Assembly: GCA_963723455.1 (NCBI GenBank)
Contig: CAVRQM010000003.1
Coordinates: 1 to 64,000, forward strand
Direction: 5' to 3'
DNA: 64,000 nucleotides
DNA from: CAVRQM01 sp963723455
GTDB taxonomy: Bacteria; Pseudomonadota; Alphaproteobacteria; Acetobacterales; Acetobacteraceae
Part shown: positions 35,482 through 44,078 of the stretch, in pieces
Layout of the letters: every line of letters begins with the position of its first letter
Numbering within the stretch: position 1 is the stretch's first letter
Program-made: the position numbers and the translations under genes
Notes under the pieces: model-generated
The model's input: only the letters and a program-made list of their open reading frames with translations
Told to the model about the DNA's origin: nothing
Database searches by the model: none

Positions 35482-35991
35482 ATGGAGTGGAACGACGAGG
35501 CCATCCTGCGCCTTCGGACGCTCTGGGGCGAAGGTCACTCTACTGCCGAGATCGGGCGCCGGCTTGGCGTGTCCAAGAATGCCGTAGTCGGCAAGGCGCA
35601 CCGGCTTGGCCTGTCGGCCCGGCCCTCGCCGATCCGGCGTGAGGCGTCCGGCCGCCCGCGACCGCAGGCGCCGCGCCGGGTGGTCGGCCCGACGCTGCCG
35701 CCATTGCCGGCGGCTTTGCACGATCCCGCGCCGCCGGCCTTGGCTGCCCCGCCGCCGCCGGTGGTTCATCGGCCGGAAGCGGTTGCGCAACCAGCGACGC
35801 CAGCCGGACCGCGCGCCATTCCGGCGGCGCGCAGCGGACGGCTGCAGGCCTGCTGCTGGCCGCTGGGGGAGCCGGGCTCCAAGTCGTTCCGCTTCTGCGA
35901 CGCGGAGTCGCTGGGCGGCAAACCGTATTGCGCCGAGCACGCGCAGCTCGCCTATGTCCGCGTCCGCGACCGGCGCGAGGAAGCCGCCTGA
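35482..35991 (+). CDS. gcrA: GcrA family cell cycle regulator
   Basis: GcrA is an alphaproteobacterial transcription cofactor that binds sigma-70 and reads GANTC methylation at cell-cycle promoters. The N-terminal 45 residues are the conserved DNA-binding part: WNDEAILRLRTLWGEGHSTAEIGRRLGVSKN followed by AVVGKAHRLGLSARPSP. A Pro/Ala-rich linker of about 70 residues follows, then the C-terminal sigma-interaction domain CCWPLGEPGSKSFRFCDAES with GGKPYCAEHAQLAYV, whose C, C, C and H may bind zinc. At 169 residues it is typical. The ATG at 35482 is the family start. Confidence 0.93.
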   Translation: MEWNDEAILRLRTLWGEGHSTAEIGRRLGVSKNAVVGKAHRLGLSARPSPIRREASGRPRPQAPRRVVGPTLPPLPAALHDPAPPALAAPPPPVVHRPEAVAQPATPAGPRAIPAARSGRLQACCWPLGEPGSKSFRFCDAESLGGKPYCAEHAQLAYVRVRDRREEAA

Positions 35992-36031
35992 GTTCCCGGC
36001 CGGCGAGTGCGGCGCCCGTTGGGCTGACGGG

Positions 36032-36244
36032 ATGGACAGGCTCACCGCCTTCGGCTTGGTCGCCGTCAGTGCGATGCTGGTCTGCTCCGCCTGCGAGGGC
36101 CGCAGCCACTGGTTCGTGCTCGCCTTCGCGGCATCCTGCGGGCTGGGGTCGGCCTACGGCTTCCTCCAGGGCGCCTGGCCGTTCGGTCTGGTTGAAGCGG
36201 TATGGTCGGTCGTGGCGCTGCGCCGCTGGCGCGCTCGGCGTTGA
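36032..36244 (+). CDS. Small membrane protein, 70 residues
   Basis: The frame from ATG 36032 encodes two or three hydrophobic segments (LTAFGLVAVSAMLVCSACEG, HWFVLAFAASCGLGSAYGFLQGA split at its polar residues, and WPFGLVEAVWSVVALRRW) and a basic C-terminus. The AYGFLxGxWPFGxVEAxW pattern recurs in short membrane proteins of alphaproteobacteria, so I regard it as a real gene of unknown function. GACGGG lies ahead of the start. It follows gcrA by 40 bases. Confidence 0.6.
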   Translation: MDRLTAFGLVAVSAMLVCSACEGRSHWFVLAFAASCGLGSAYGFLQGAWPFGLVEAVWSVVALRRWRARR

Positions 36245-36461
36245 AGCGGCTGCCCCGAGGATCGGGCCATCGCAGCCCGTTCTGGAGCGACTCGGACGGG
36301 AGCGGCCTGATCGGGAGCCGGCGCGCGGCTTCCTTGCGGGGCGAGGCGGGGCGGCATAAGATTGCTCGATGCGGCGTAACGGACCGCGTCCGAACGAGTC
36401 CGGCGCCCATGCGGAAGGGGCTGGGACCGTCTCGGCCCCCATCGAGGGAGGCTCCGTCGCA

Positions 36462-36668
36462 ATGCCCAAAGGAACGGTCAAATGGTTCAACCCAACCAAG
36501 GGCTATGGTTTCATCGCCCCTGACAGCGGCGGCAAGGACGTGTTCGTCCACATCAGCGCCGTGCAGAAAGCGGGGCTGCACTCGCTCAACGAGGGCCAGA
36601 CCTTGGCCTTCGAGATCGAGCAGCAGCAGAACGGGCGGGCCGCCGCGGTCGATCTGGCCGCCAACTAG
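36462..36668 (+). CDS. Cold shock protein (CspA family)
   Basis: This 68-residue OB-fold protein has both RNA-binding motifs: KGTVKWFNPTKGYGFIAPD (RNP1 KGYGFI) and KDVFVHISAVQ (RNP2 VFVHIS). It continues LNEGQTLAFEIEQQQNGRAAAVDL. Such proteins melt RNA structure in cold or stationary phase. The ATG at 36462 is preceded by AGGGAGG at some distance. The 217-base gap upstream holds no gene and would include a long 5' leader, as is common for csp genes; I see no clear cold-box. Confidence 0.93.
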   Translation: MPKGTVKWFNPTKGYGFIAPDSGGKDVFVHISAVQKAGLHSLNEGQTLAFEIEQQQNGRAAAVDLAAN

Positions 36669-36810
36669 CTGGCCGCGACCGGCGGGCGGCAGTGATCGCC
36701 CGCCGGAAGCAGCCCCGGCCCGACCGGCCTGCATTGCGCCTGGCGGGCGGGACGCGCCTTGCAGACGGCGCGCGGTCTGCTCATGTGCGCGCAGCAGCGA
36801 CGGTGGATGA

Positions 36811-37473
36811 ATGACCCAGGGCAACACGGTGGCGGAGTCGCGCCAGCCGCATACGGCGCTCGATTCGCAGGACGTGCTCGACGCCTACCGGCGTTGGGCG
36901 GGCGTTTACGATGGCGTGTTCGGCGGCATCTCTCGCCCGGCCCGGCTGCGCGCGGTGGCCGCCGTCAACGCCCTGCCCGGGCGGCGAGTGCTGGAGGTCG
37001 GCGTCGGCACCGGCCTGGCCCTGCCGCTGTATGGCCGCGACAGGCTGGTGACCGGCATCGACCTGTCGGCGGAAATGCTGGCGCGGGCGCGCCGGCGCGT
37101 CGCGGCCGACGGGCTGGCCCAGGTCGAGGCGCTGCATGAGCTGGATGCCGAGGACACCGGCCTGCCGGCGCAGCGGTTCGACATCGCGGTGGCGATGTTC
37201 GTAGCCTCGGTGGTGCCGAATCCGCGCCGCCTGATGGCCGAGATGCAGCGGCTGGTGCGGCCGGGCGGCCACCTGCTGTTCGCCAATCATTTCGCGGCGG
37301 TGAGCGGGCCGCGCTGGTGGGCCGAATGGGCGCTGGCGCCGGCCTCGCGCGCGCTGGGGTGGCATCCTGATTTCCGCATCGAGGCGCTGTTGTCCCCCAG
37401 CCAGCGCGCCGCCGCGAGCGTCGCCGCGCTGCCGCCGTTCGGCCTGTTCTCGTTGGTGCAACTGCCGCGCTGA
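36811..37473 (+). CDS. PmtA-like phospholipid N-methyltransferase
   Basis: The 220-residue class I SAM methyltransferase resembles the Sinorhizobium-type phosphatidylethanolamine N-methyltransferase PmtA. It shows AYRRWAGVYDGVFGGIS near the N-terminus, motif I VLEVGVGTGLALPLY, GIDLSAEMLARARRR, FDIAVAMFVASVVPNPRRL and LVRPGGHLLFANHF. No membrane helix is evident, in line with soluble, membrane-binding PmtA. It would convert phosphatidylethanolamine stepwise to phosphatidylcholine. The ATG at 36811 is the family-like start. A related small-molecule methyltransferase cannot be excluded. Confidence 0.75.
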   Translation: MTQGNTVAESRQPHTALDSQDVLDAYRRWAGVYDGVFGGISRPARLRAVAAVNALPGRRVLEVGVGTGLALPLYGRDRLVTGIDLSAEMLARARRRVAADGLAQVEALHELDAEDTGLPAQRFDIAVAMFVASVVPNPRRLMAEMQRLVRPGGHLLFANHFAAVSGPRWWAEWALAPASRALGWHPDFRIEALLSPSQRAAASVAALPPFGLFSLVQLPR

Positions 37474-37573
37474 GGCGTCGGCGCCCTTGATCTAGCCGGG
37501 CGCGTCCTGTAGCCCACATACCGCAGTGCGGGACGGCTTGGCTGGCCCGCGATCAAGCGGGAACGGACACTCG

Positions 37574-38530
37574 ATGCAGCTTTTCTTCCGGCGCGTCTTC
37601 CAGGTTCGCACAGCCGGGATTTGCGGCCTTGCGGCTTTTGGCGCGGCGTTGCTGGGCGCGCTTCCGGCGCAGGCGCAGGCGCCGCGCAATTGGGAGATCG
37701 GGATGCAGGCCGCGCACAGCCCGGTCAGCGTCAAGGTGCATCAGCTCAACGACCTGCTCGGCGTCATCATCGTCCTGATCACGCTGTTCGTGGCCGGCCT
37801 GCTGGCCTGGGTGGCGTTCCGCTTCCGCGCCAGCCGCCACCCCGAGCCCAGCCGCACCAGTCACAACACGTTCCTCGAGGTCGCCTGGACGATCGTTCCG
37901 GTGCTGATCCTCGTGGTCATCGCCATCCCGAGCTTCCGCCTGATCTACTATGAGGACCGCGCCACCGATCCTGACATGACGCTGAAGGTGACCGGGCATC
38001 AGTGGTATTGGGAATACACCTACCCGGATCAGGCAAATCTTGACTTCACCAGCTATATGATCCCGGTCAACCAGCTGAAGGCCGGCCAGAAGCGCCTGCT
38101 GGACGTGGACAACCAGCTGGTGCTGCCGGCCGGCAAGACCATCCGCATCCTGATTACCAGCGGCGACGTGATCCACAGCTTCTTCATTCCCAGCGTGGCC
38201 GTGCAGCGCTATGCCATTCCCGGCCGCACCGACGAGACCTGGATGAAGATCGACAAGCCGGGCGTGTATTACGGCGAGTGCAACCAGATCTGCGGCACCA
38301 ACCACAGTTTCATGCCAATCGCCATCCACGCGGTCACGCCGGCCGAGTTCACCGCCTGGGTGGCGCAGGCCAAGGTCAAGTTCGCCTCTGACCTGCCCGC
38401 CCAGCCTCCGGTCGGCCAGCCTTCGATCGGCCAGCCTTCGATCGGCCAGCCTCCGGCAGCCCAGCCCGCGTCCGTCGCTTCCGGCACCGCGGCGCCGGCG
38501 CCGATGACCGTTGCGCAGATCCAGCCCTGA
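37574..38530 (+). CDS. ctaC: Cytochrome c oxidase subunit II
   Basis: CtaC carries the CuA centre that takes electrons from cytochrome c. A signal peptide (to about AQAQA, residue 36) and two transmembrane helices (about 60-82 and 100-124) anchor the periplasmic cupredoxin domain. GHQWYWEY (141-148) is the aromatic electron-entry patch; CuA ligands are His201 and YGECNQICGTNHSFMP with Cys236, Cys240, His244 and Met247. A tail of about 40 residues carries a QPSIG-type repeat. The ATG at 37574 gives 318 residues. It is the first gene of the oxidase cluster, 46 bases ahead of ctaD. Confidence 0.95.
   Translation: MQLFFRRVFQVRTAGICGLAAFGAALLGALPAQAQAPRNWEIGMQAAHSPVSVKVHQLNDLLGVIIVLITLFVAGLLAWVAFRFRASRHPEPSRTSHNTFLEVAWTIVPVLILVVIAIPSFRLIYYEDRATDPDMTLKVTGHQWYWEYTYPDQANLDFTSYMIPVNQLKAGQKRLLDVDNQLVLPAGKTIRILITSGDVIHSFFIPSVAVQRYAIPGRTDETWMKIDKPGVYYGECNQICGTNHSFMPIAIHAVTPAEFTAWVAQAKVKFASDLPAQPPVGQPSIGQPSIGQPPAAQPASVASGTAAPAPMTVAQIQP
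38402..38461. repeat. Four 15-base tandem repeats in the ctaC C-terminus
   Basis: Units begin at 38402, 38417, 38432 and 38447; the middle two (CAGCCTTCGATCGGC) are identical and the outer two are variants. They encode QPPVG, QPSIG, QPSIG and QPPAA in frame, beyond the CuA domain. The unit length is a multiple of three, so gain or loss would keep the frame. Confidence 0.8.
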
Positions 38531-38576
38531 CCCACATGCCCGTCGCCGGCTTGCCGGGGCTCGAAGGAGAGATCGG

Positions 38577-40187
38577 ATGAGTGCCACCACCCACGACCAT
38601 GCGCCCGGCCACGCGCACGGCCACGACGACCACGGCCACGCCCCGGGGTTCGTGCGCCGCTGGCTGATGAGCACCAACCACAAGGATATCGGCACGCTCT
38701 ATCTGGTCTTTGCGATCTGCGCCTCGCTGATCGGCGGCGGGCTGTCGATCCTGATGCGCGTGGAACTGGCCAGCCCGGGGATGCACTTCTTCGCCTCCGG
38801 GCAGGAGTGGAACACGGTAGTCACCGCGCATGGGCTCATCATGATCTTTTTCGTGGTGATGCCGGCGATGATCGGTGGGTTCGGCAACTGGTTCGTGCCG
38901 ATCATGATCGGCGCCCCGGACATGGCGTTCCCGCGCCTGAACAACATCAGCTTCTGGCTGCTGGTTCCGGCGCTGTGCCTGATCGTCACCGGGCTGCTGC
39001 TGGGCGAATCCGGCACCGGCTGGACGCTGTACCCGCCGCTGTCGAACTCGCAGTACGAGCCGGGCATCGGCATGGATCTGACGCTGTTCGCGCTGCATCT
39101 GGCGGGCGTCAGCTCGCTGCTGGGGGCGATCAACTTCATCACCACCATCTTCAACATGCGCGCGCCCGGCATGACGCTGCACAAGATGCCGCTGTTCGTG
39201 TGGTCGATGCTGGTGACCGCGTTTCTCCTGCTGCTAGCGATCCCGGTGCTGGCGGGCGCGATCACCATGCTGATTACCGACCGCGATTTCGGCACCTCGT
39301 TCTTCAAGCCGGAGGGCGGCGGCGACCCGGTGCTGTTCCAGCATCTGTTCTGGTTCTTTGGCCATCCCGAGGTGTACATCATGATCCTGCCGGGGTTCGG
39401 CATGATCAGCCACGTCATCTCGACCTTCAGCCGCAAGCCGGTGTTCGGCTATCTCGGCATGGCCTACGCGATGGTGGCGATCGGAGTGGTCGGGTTCGTG
39501 GTGTGGGCGCACCACATGTTCGTCTCCGGCATCGACGTGAACACGCGCGCTTATTTCACCGCGGCCACGATGGTCATCGCGGTGCCCACTGGCATCAAGA
39601 TCTTCTCCTGGATCGCGACCATGTGGGGAGGTTCGATCGAGATGAAGACGCCGATGCTGTGGGCGATCGGCTTCATCTTCCTGTTCACCGTCGGCGGCGT
39701 GACCGGCGTGGTGCTGTCCAACGCCGGCGTCGACACGGTCCTGCACAATACATACTACGTGGTGGCGCATTTCCATTACGTGCTGTCGCTCGGCGCGGTG
39801 TTCTCGATTTTTGCCGGGTTCTACTACTGGATAGGCAAGATGTCGGGCCGCCAGTATCCCGAGTTCTGGGGCAAGGTGCATTTCTGGGTGACGTTCATCG
39901 GCGTCAACCTGACCTTCTTCCCGATGCACTTCCTGGGGCTGGCCGGCATGCCGCGGCGCTATGTGGACTACCCGGAGGCGTTCCGTGGCTGGAACGAGGT
40001 CGCCTCGTTCGGATCATATATCGGCGGCGTCTCGGTGCTGATCTTCCTGTACGTCCTGTATCGCACCTTCACCAGCAAGGAGGCGCTGGCGCCGAACTAT
40101 TGGGGCGAGGGGGCGACCACCCTGGAATGGACCGTGGCCTCGCCGCCGCCGTTCCACACTTTTGAGGAACTGCCGCGCATCCGCTAG
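38577..40187 (+). CDS. ctaD: Cytochrome c oxidase subunit I
   Basis: The 536-residue catalytic subunit of an aa3-type haem-copper oxidase has twelve transmembrane helices. Visible signatures: STNHKDIGTLYL at the start, TAHGLIMIFFVVMPAMIGGFGNW (low-spin haem ligand His), FGHPEVYIMILPGFG (CuB His and the cross-linked Tyr), HHMFVSGID (CuB histidines), and VAHFHYVLSLGAVF (high-spin and low-spin haem histidines). The glutamate in GHPE marks an A-type, proton-pumping enzyme. The N-terminal tail is unusually rich in His and Asp (HDHAPGHAHGHDDHGHAPG), which may bind copper or nickel. Confidence 0.96.
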   Translation: MSATTHDHAPGHAHGHDDHGHAPGFVRRWLMSTNHKDIGTLYLVFAICASLIGGGLSILMRVELASPGMHFFASGQEWNTVVTAHGLIMIFFVVMPAMIGGFGNWFVPIMIGAPDMAFPRLNNISFWLLVPALCLIVTGLLLGESGTGWTLYPPLSNSQYEPGIGMDLTLFALHLAGVSSLLGAINFITTIFNMRAPGMTLHKMPLFVWSMLVTAFLLLLAIPVLAGAITMLITDRDFGTSFFKPEGGGDPVLFQHLFWFFGHPEVYIMILPGFGMISHVISTFSRKPVFGYLGMAYAMVAIGVVGFVVWAHHMFVSGIDVNTRAYFTAATMVIAVPTGIKIFSWIATMWGGSIEMKTPMLWAIGFIFLFTVGGVTGVVLSNAGVDTVLHNTYYVVAHFHYVLSLGAVFSIFAGFYYWIGKMSGRQYPEFWGKVHFWVTFIGVNLTFFPMHFLGLAGMPRRYVDYPEAFRGWNEVASFGSYIGGVSVLIFLYVLYRTFTSKEALAPNYWGEGATTLEWTVASPPPFHTFEELPRIR

Positions 40188-40228
40188 GGATGCGCCGCGT
40201 TCCCCGTCCGCATGAGTAACTTTCCTCC

Positions 40229-41167
40229 ATGAGCGACCCCGCGATCTCCGCCCCCGGCGTGCCCGGGCTAGACCTCGGCAGCGACTCGACCGCCGGCGAC
40301 TGGCTCACGCTGCTCAAGCCGCGGGTGCTGACGCTGGTGGTATTCACCGGCGCGATCGGGCTGCTGGTGGCGCCGGGACGCCTGCCGCTCGCGCTGGCCG
40401 TGGCGGCGATCCTGTGCATCACCATCGCCGCCGGCGCCGCGGGCGCGCTGAACATGTGGTACGACCGCGACATCGACGCGGTGATGCGCCGCACCGCGCG
40501 CCGTCCCATCCCGGCTGGCCGCATCGATCCGGCCGAGGCGCTGGCGTTCGGCGTGGCGCTGGCGGCGTTCTCGGTCGTGGTCATGGGGCTGGCGACCAAC
40601 CTGGCGGCGGCGCTGCTGCTGGCCGCGTCGATCGGCTTCTACGTCATCATCTATACGGTGTGGCTGAAGCGGCGCACCGCGCAGAACATCGTCATCGGCG
40701 GCGCCGCCGGCGCGTTCCCGCCGGTGATCGGCTGGGTGGCGGTGACCGGCCATGTCGGCCTGCTGCCGGCGCTCCTGTTTGCGATCGTGTTCCTGTGGAC
40801 GCCGCCGCATTTCTGGTCGCTGGCGCTGTACGCCAATGCCGATTACGAGCGCGCCGGCGTGCCGATGCTGCCGGTGGTGGCCGGCGCGCGGGCGACGCGG
40901 CGGCAGATCGTGCTGTACACGGTGCTGCTGGCCGCCGCCTCGGTGCTGCCCTGGGTTTGCGGGCTTACCGGACCGATCTATGGCGCGGCGGCGATCATCC
41001 TGGGGGCCTGGTTCCTGTTGTGCGCCGTGCGGGTGCTGCGCGACCGCCAGGATGCGCGCGGCGTCAGCCTCAATCGCGACGTCCCGGCCCGCGCGGCGTT
41101 CCGGTTCTCGCTGCTGTACCTGTTCGCCCTGTTCTCGGCCCTGGCCGTCGATCACCTGGTCTTCTGA
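40229..41167 (+). CDS. ctaB: Protoheme IX farnesyltransferase
   Basis: CtaB (CyoE) adds a farnesyl group to haem b to make haem O, the precursor of haem A for the oxidase encoded alongside. The 312-residue membrane protein has about nine helices and the UbiA-family Asp-rich motifs: NMWYDRDIDAVMRRTARRPIP (first) and YANADYERAGVPMLP (second). It lies 41 bases after ctaD, in the usual ctaC-D-B order of alphaproteobacteria. Confidence 0.94.
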   Translation: MSDPAISAPGVPGLDLGSDSTAGDWLTLLKPRVLTLVVFTGAIGLLVAPGRLPLALAVAAILCITIAAGAAGALNMWYDRDIDAVMRRTARRPIPAGRIDPAEALAFGVALAAFSVVVMGLATNLAAALLLAASIGFYVIIYTVWLKRRTAQNIVIGGAAGAFPPVIGWVAVTGHVGLLPALLFAIVFLWTPPHFWSLALYANADYERAGVPMLPVVAGARATRRQIVLYTVLLAAASVLPWVCGLTGPIYGAAAIILGAWFLLCAVRVLRDRQDARGVSLNRDVPARAAFRFSLLYLFALFSALAVDHLVF

Positions 41168-41170
41168 GCC

Positions 41171-41386
41171 TTGGCCTTCGACCCCGACGAGGCATCGCGG
41201 CGCGGCCCGCCGCATTTGTCGCGCGCCGATTCCGAGGCGCTGGGGCGGCGTCGGCGCGGGCGCAACCTGGCCTTGCTGGCGGCGCTGATCGGGCTGGCGG
41301 CGCTGTTCTACTTCATCTCCATCGCCAAGCTGTCCCACCCCGATGCCGGCCGCCCGGTGACGCCGGCAGCGCAGGCGCCTAGATAG
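41171..41386 (+). CDS. CoxF-type small oxidase-assembly membrane protein
   Basis: This 71-residue frame begins with TTG at 41171, three bases after the ctaB stop. The N-terminus is polar and Arg-rich (ALGRRRRGRNLALLAALIG), followed by one membrane helix ending LAALFYFISIAKL and a short tail. Position between ctaB and ctaG and the FYxxxIxKL ending match the small CoxF protein of alphaproteobacterial aa3 clusters, which has an assembly role. Identification rests mostly on context and architecture. Confidence 0.7.
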   Translation: MAFDPDEASRRGPPHLSRADSEALGRRRRGRNLALLAALIGLAALFYFISIAKLSHPDAGRPVTPAAQAPR

Positions 41387-41391
41387 GCGGC

Positions 41392-42000
41392 ATGAGACTG
41401 CAAACACGCCTGCCGCTGATGACTGCCGTGCTGGTCGCGATGGTGTTCGGCATGGTCGGCCTGACCTTCGCCGCGGTGCCGCTGTACAAGATGTTCTGCG
41501 CCGCGACCGGCTATGGCGGCACGCCGCAGATCGGCCCGGCGCAAAGCCCGGGCGTGGCCACCGGCAGCGTCGTCGTGCGCTTCGACGCGGACACCGATGC
41601 GAAGCTGCCTTGGCGGTTCGCGCCGGAGCAGAGGCAGGTTGGCGTCAGGCTGGGGCAGGAGACGGTGGCGTTCTACGCCGCCCGCAACCAGGCGGACCGG
41701 CCGGTGACCGGGGTGGCCGTCTATAACGTGACGCCGGACAAGGTCGGGCGGTATTTTCACAAGACCGCCTGCTTCTGCTTCAACGAGCAGACCCTCGCGG
41801 CCGGGCAGAGCATGCAGTTCCCGGTCAGCTTCTGGGTGGATCCGGCGATCGCGCACGATCCCAATACGTCCGATGTGCACACGATCACCCTGTCGTACAC
41901 GTTTTTCCGCTCGCTGGACGATGCCGCCAAAAGTGGGGCGCTTGCCCATGCCGGGCCGCATGTCGGGCCATATCGGGGGCCGCTGCCGGTCAGCCGGTAG
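41392..42000 (+). CDS. ctaG: Cytochrome c oxidase assembly protein CtaG (Cox11)
   Basis: CtaG delivers copper to the CuB site of subunit I. The 202-residue protein has one N-terminal membrane helix (residues about 8-28), then VPLYKMFCAATGYGGTP, and the copper-binding CFCFNEQTL, whose CxC motif is essential in the family. The rest is an Ig-like periplasmic domain with FPVSFWVDP and TITLSYTFFRS. It starts five bases after the small CoxF-like gene and is followed after 169 gene-free bases by ctaE; I see no clear signal in that gap. Confidence 0.95.
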   Translation: MRLQTRLPLMTAVLVAMVFGMVGLTFAAVPLYKMFCAATGYGGTPQIGPAQSPGVATGSVVVRFDADTDAKLPWRFAPEQRQVGVRLGQETVAFYAARNQADRPVTGVAVYNVTPDKVGRYFHKTACFCFNEQTLAAGQSMQFPVSFWVDPAIAHDPNTSDVHTITLSYTFFRSLDDAAKSGALAHAGPHVGPYRGPLPVSR

Positions 42001-42169
42001 CGGACAGCCTGCATCGGCCTTGCGTCGCCCGGCGCGCGTGCGATCCCCGGTTCGGCGGGAGCGCTGGGCGCGCGGCGACGGCCGGAGCGGTTGCACCGCA
42101 GCACGGCGCTTGCTGCGGCGCGAAAATTGGGGATGATGCGCGACCTTTCAGCTCCGGCACGGCGGCATC

Positions 42170-43018
42170 ATGGACACGCATAGCACGACGCTCCCCACGG
42201 CCAGTTCCGGCCTGAAGCAGCCCTATCACCTGGTCGATCCCAGCATCTGGCCGCTGGTCGGCGCCGCTGGCGGCGGGATGACGGTGCTGGGGATCGTGTT
42301 CGTCGCGCACTTCAACAACTACCTGCTGCTGGCGCTCGGGCTGGCTACCGTGCTGGCGACGATGTTCTTCTGGTGGCGCGACGTGCTGCGCGAAAGCCGC
42401 ACCGCCGGGCTGCACACCCCAGTTGTCCGTCTGGGCCTGCGCTACGGCATGACGCTGTTCATCGCCAGCGAGGTGATGTTCTTCGTCGGCTTCTTCTGGG
42501 CGTTCTTCCACTTCGCGCTCTACCCCGAGCATGTGCTGGACACCGCGACGCCGGCCTGGCCGCCGGTCGGCATCCACACCTTCGACCCGTTCCACCTGCC
42601 GTTTCTCAACACGATGATCCTGCTGCTATCCGGCACCACGATCACCTGGGCGCATCATTCCCTGCTTGAGGGCGACCGCCGCCATCTGATCATGGGGCTC
42701 GGCCTGACCATCCTGCTGGGCATGAGCTTCACGCTGTTCCAGGCGATCGAATATTCCGACGCGCCGTTCCGTTTCAACGGCGGCGGCATCTATCCGGCGG
42801 TGTTCTTCCTGGCGACCGGGTTCCACGGCTTTCATGTCATCGTCGGCACCTGCTTCCTGATCGTCTGCTGGTTCCGCGCCCGCGACGGTCAGTTCACCCC
42901 GCAGCGCCATTTCGGCTTCGAGGCGGCTGCCTGGTACTGGCATTTCGTCGATGTCGTCTGGCTGTTCCTGTTCGTCGCCGTCTATTGGTGGGGCGGGAGC
43001 CCGGCCGGGCCGGGGTGA
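42170..43018 (+). CDS. ctaE: Cytochrome c oxidase subunit III
   Basis: The 282-residue subunit III has seven membrane helices. Family signatures include QPYHLVDPSIWPLVGAAGG at the start, GMTLFIASEVMFFVGFFWAFFHF (split around the Glu), WPPVGIHTFDPF, FLNTMILLLSGTTITWAHH, and HFGFEAAAWYWHFVDVVWLFLF near the end. It stabilises proton uptake by subunit I. The stop overlaps the GTG start of the DUF983 gene, indicating coupled translation. Confidence 0.95.
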   Translation: MDTHSTTLPTASSGLKQPYHLVDPSIWPLVGAAGGGMTVLGIVFVAHFNNYLLLALGLATVLATMFFWWRDVLRESRTAGLHTPVVRLGLRYGMTLFIASEVMFFVGFFWAFFHFALYPEHVLDTATPAWPPVGIHTFDPFHLPFLNTMILLLSGTTITWAHHSLLEGDRRHLIMGLGLTILLGMSFTLFQAIEYSDAPFRFNGGGIYPAVFFLATGFHGFHVIVGTCFLIVCWFRARDGQFTPQRHFGFEAAAWYWHFVDVVWLFLFVAVYWWGGSPAGPG

Positions 43019-43398
43019 ACGGGCCGGCCGTCCCGCCGCCGGATTCGGGGGCGGTTCCGGTCTGGCAGGCGGCGCTCCGCTGCCGGTGCCCGCGCTGCGG
43101 CCAGGCGCCGCTGTTCATCGGCCTGCTGACCATCCGCGATCGCTGCCCGGTCTGCGGCCTGGATCTGACCGGTGCGGATGTGGGCGACGGGCTCGCGGTG
43201 CCGCTGATCCTGGTGCTCGGGTTCCTGATGGTCGGGCTGGCGGTCTGGGTCGAGTTCACCTTCTCGCCGCCGTTGTGGGTGCATGCGATCCTGTGGCCGA
43301 TAGTGCTGGTCCCGCTGGCGATTGCCATGATGCGGCCGCTCAAGGCGTTCCTGGTGGCCCAGCAGTTCCGCTACCGGCCGGAGACGCTGGGTTTGTGA
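43015..43398 (+). CDS. DUF983 domain-containing zinc-ribbon membrane protein
   Basis: The 127-residue protein has two CxxC pairs, CRCPRCGQAPLF and RCPVCGLDL, that should bind one zinc, followed by two membrane helices (VPLILVLGFLMVGLAVWVEF and ILWPIVLVPLAIAMM). This is the DUF983 pattern, regularly placed between ctaE and surf1 in alphaproteobacteria and thought to help oxidase assembly. It starts with GTG inside the ctaE stop (GTGA) and its own stop overlaps the next gene's GTG. Confidence 0.88.
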   Translation: MNGPAVPPPDSGAVPVWQAALRCRCPRCGQAPLFIGLLTIRDRCPVCGLDLTGADVGDGLAVPLILVLGFLMVGLAVWVEFTFSPPLWVHAILWPIVLVPLAIAMMRPLKAFLVAQQFRYRPETLGL

Positions 43399-44078
43399 CC
43401 CGGCGCCGGCGTCTGCTGGTCCCCGCGGTCAGCACCGCGATCATGCTGGCGATCCTGTGCGGGCTGGGGATCTGGCAGCTGCGACGCCTGGACTGGAAGA
43501 CCGCGCTGCTGGCCCGCATCGACGCGGCCGAAGCATCGCCCGGCGTCCCGCTGCCGGCCGAGCCGGCTGCGTTCCAGAAGGTGCGCGTCACCGGCAGCCT
43601 GCGCCCGGGCGTCATCGGCCGCTACGGCGTCGATGTGCGCGACACGCCGCAGGGCCAGGCGCTCGGCAGCCAGGTCGTCGGCCTGCTCGACAGGTCCGGG
43701 AAGCCGTCGATCGTCACCCTGCTGGGCTGGGCGCCCACCGGGAAAGCCGTGCCGGTTCCCGCCGGAACCCGACAGTTTGAGGGATACATCCGGCTGCCGA
43801 CGCATCCCGGCCTGTTCTCCGCAGCCGACGATCCGGCGAAGCGTCTGTTCTATACGCTTGATCCGGCGACCATCGGCCAGGCGCTTGGCGCGGCGCGGGT
43901 GGCGCCGTTCGCACTGGTGGTGATGGGGCAGCCGCTGCCCGGCATTTTCCCCGCCCCGGCGACCGAAATGCCGCGACCGCCGAACAATCATCTGCAATAT
44001 GCGCTGACCTGGTTCGGTCTGGCCGTGACCTTGCTCGTGATCTTCGCCATCCACGCTCGAAGGGTGCTGTCCGCATGA
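43395..44078 (+). CDS. SURF1 family oxidase assembly protein
   Basis: SURF1 (Shy1) helps insert haem A into subunit I. The 227-residue protein has two terminal membrane helices (LVPAVSTAIMLAILCGLGIWQL and YALTWFGLAVTLLVIFAIH) around a periplasmic beta-domain, with the signatures LGIWQLRRLDWK, RVTGSLRP, VTLLGWAP and PNNHLQYALTWFGLA, the last being the family's conserved C-terminal block. It begins with GTG 43395 in the DUF983 stop, and its TGA overlaps the next ATG. Confidence 0.92.
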   Translation: MTRRRRLLVPAVSTAIMLAILCGLGIWQLRRLDWKTALLARIDAAEASPGVPLPAEPAAFQKVRVTGSLRPGVIGRYGVDVRDTPQGQALGSQVVGLLDRSGKPSIVTLLGWAPTGKAVPVPAGTRQFEGYIRLPTHPGLFSAADDPAKRLFYTLDPATIGQALGAARVAPFALVVMGQPLPGIFPAPATEMPRPPNNHLQYALTWFGLAVTLLVIFAIHARRVLSA

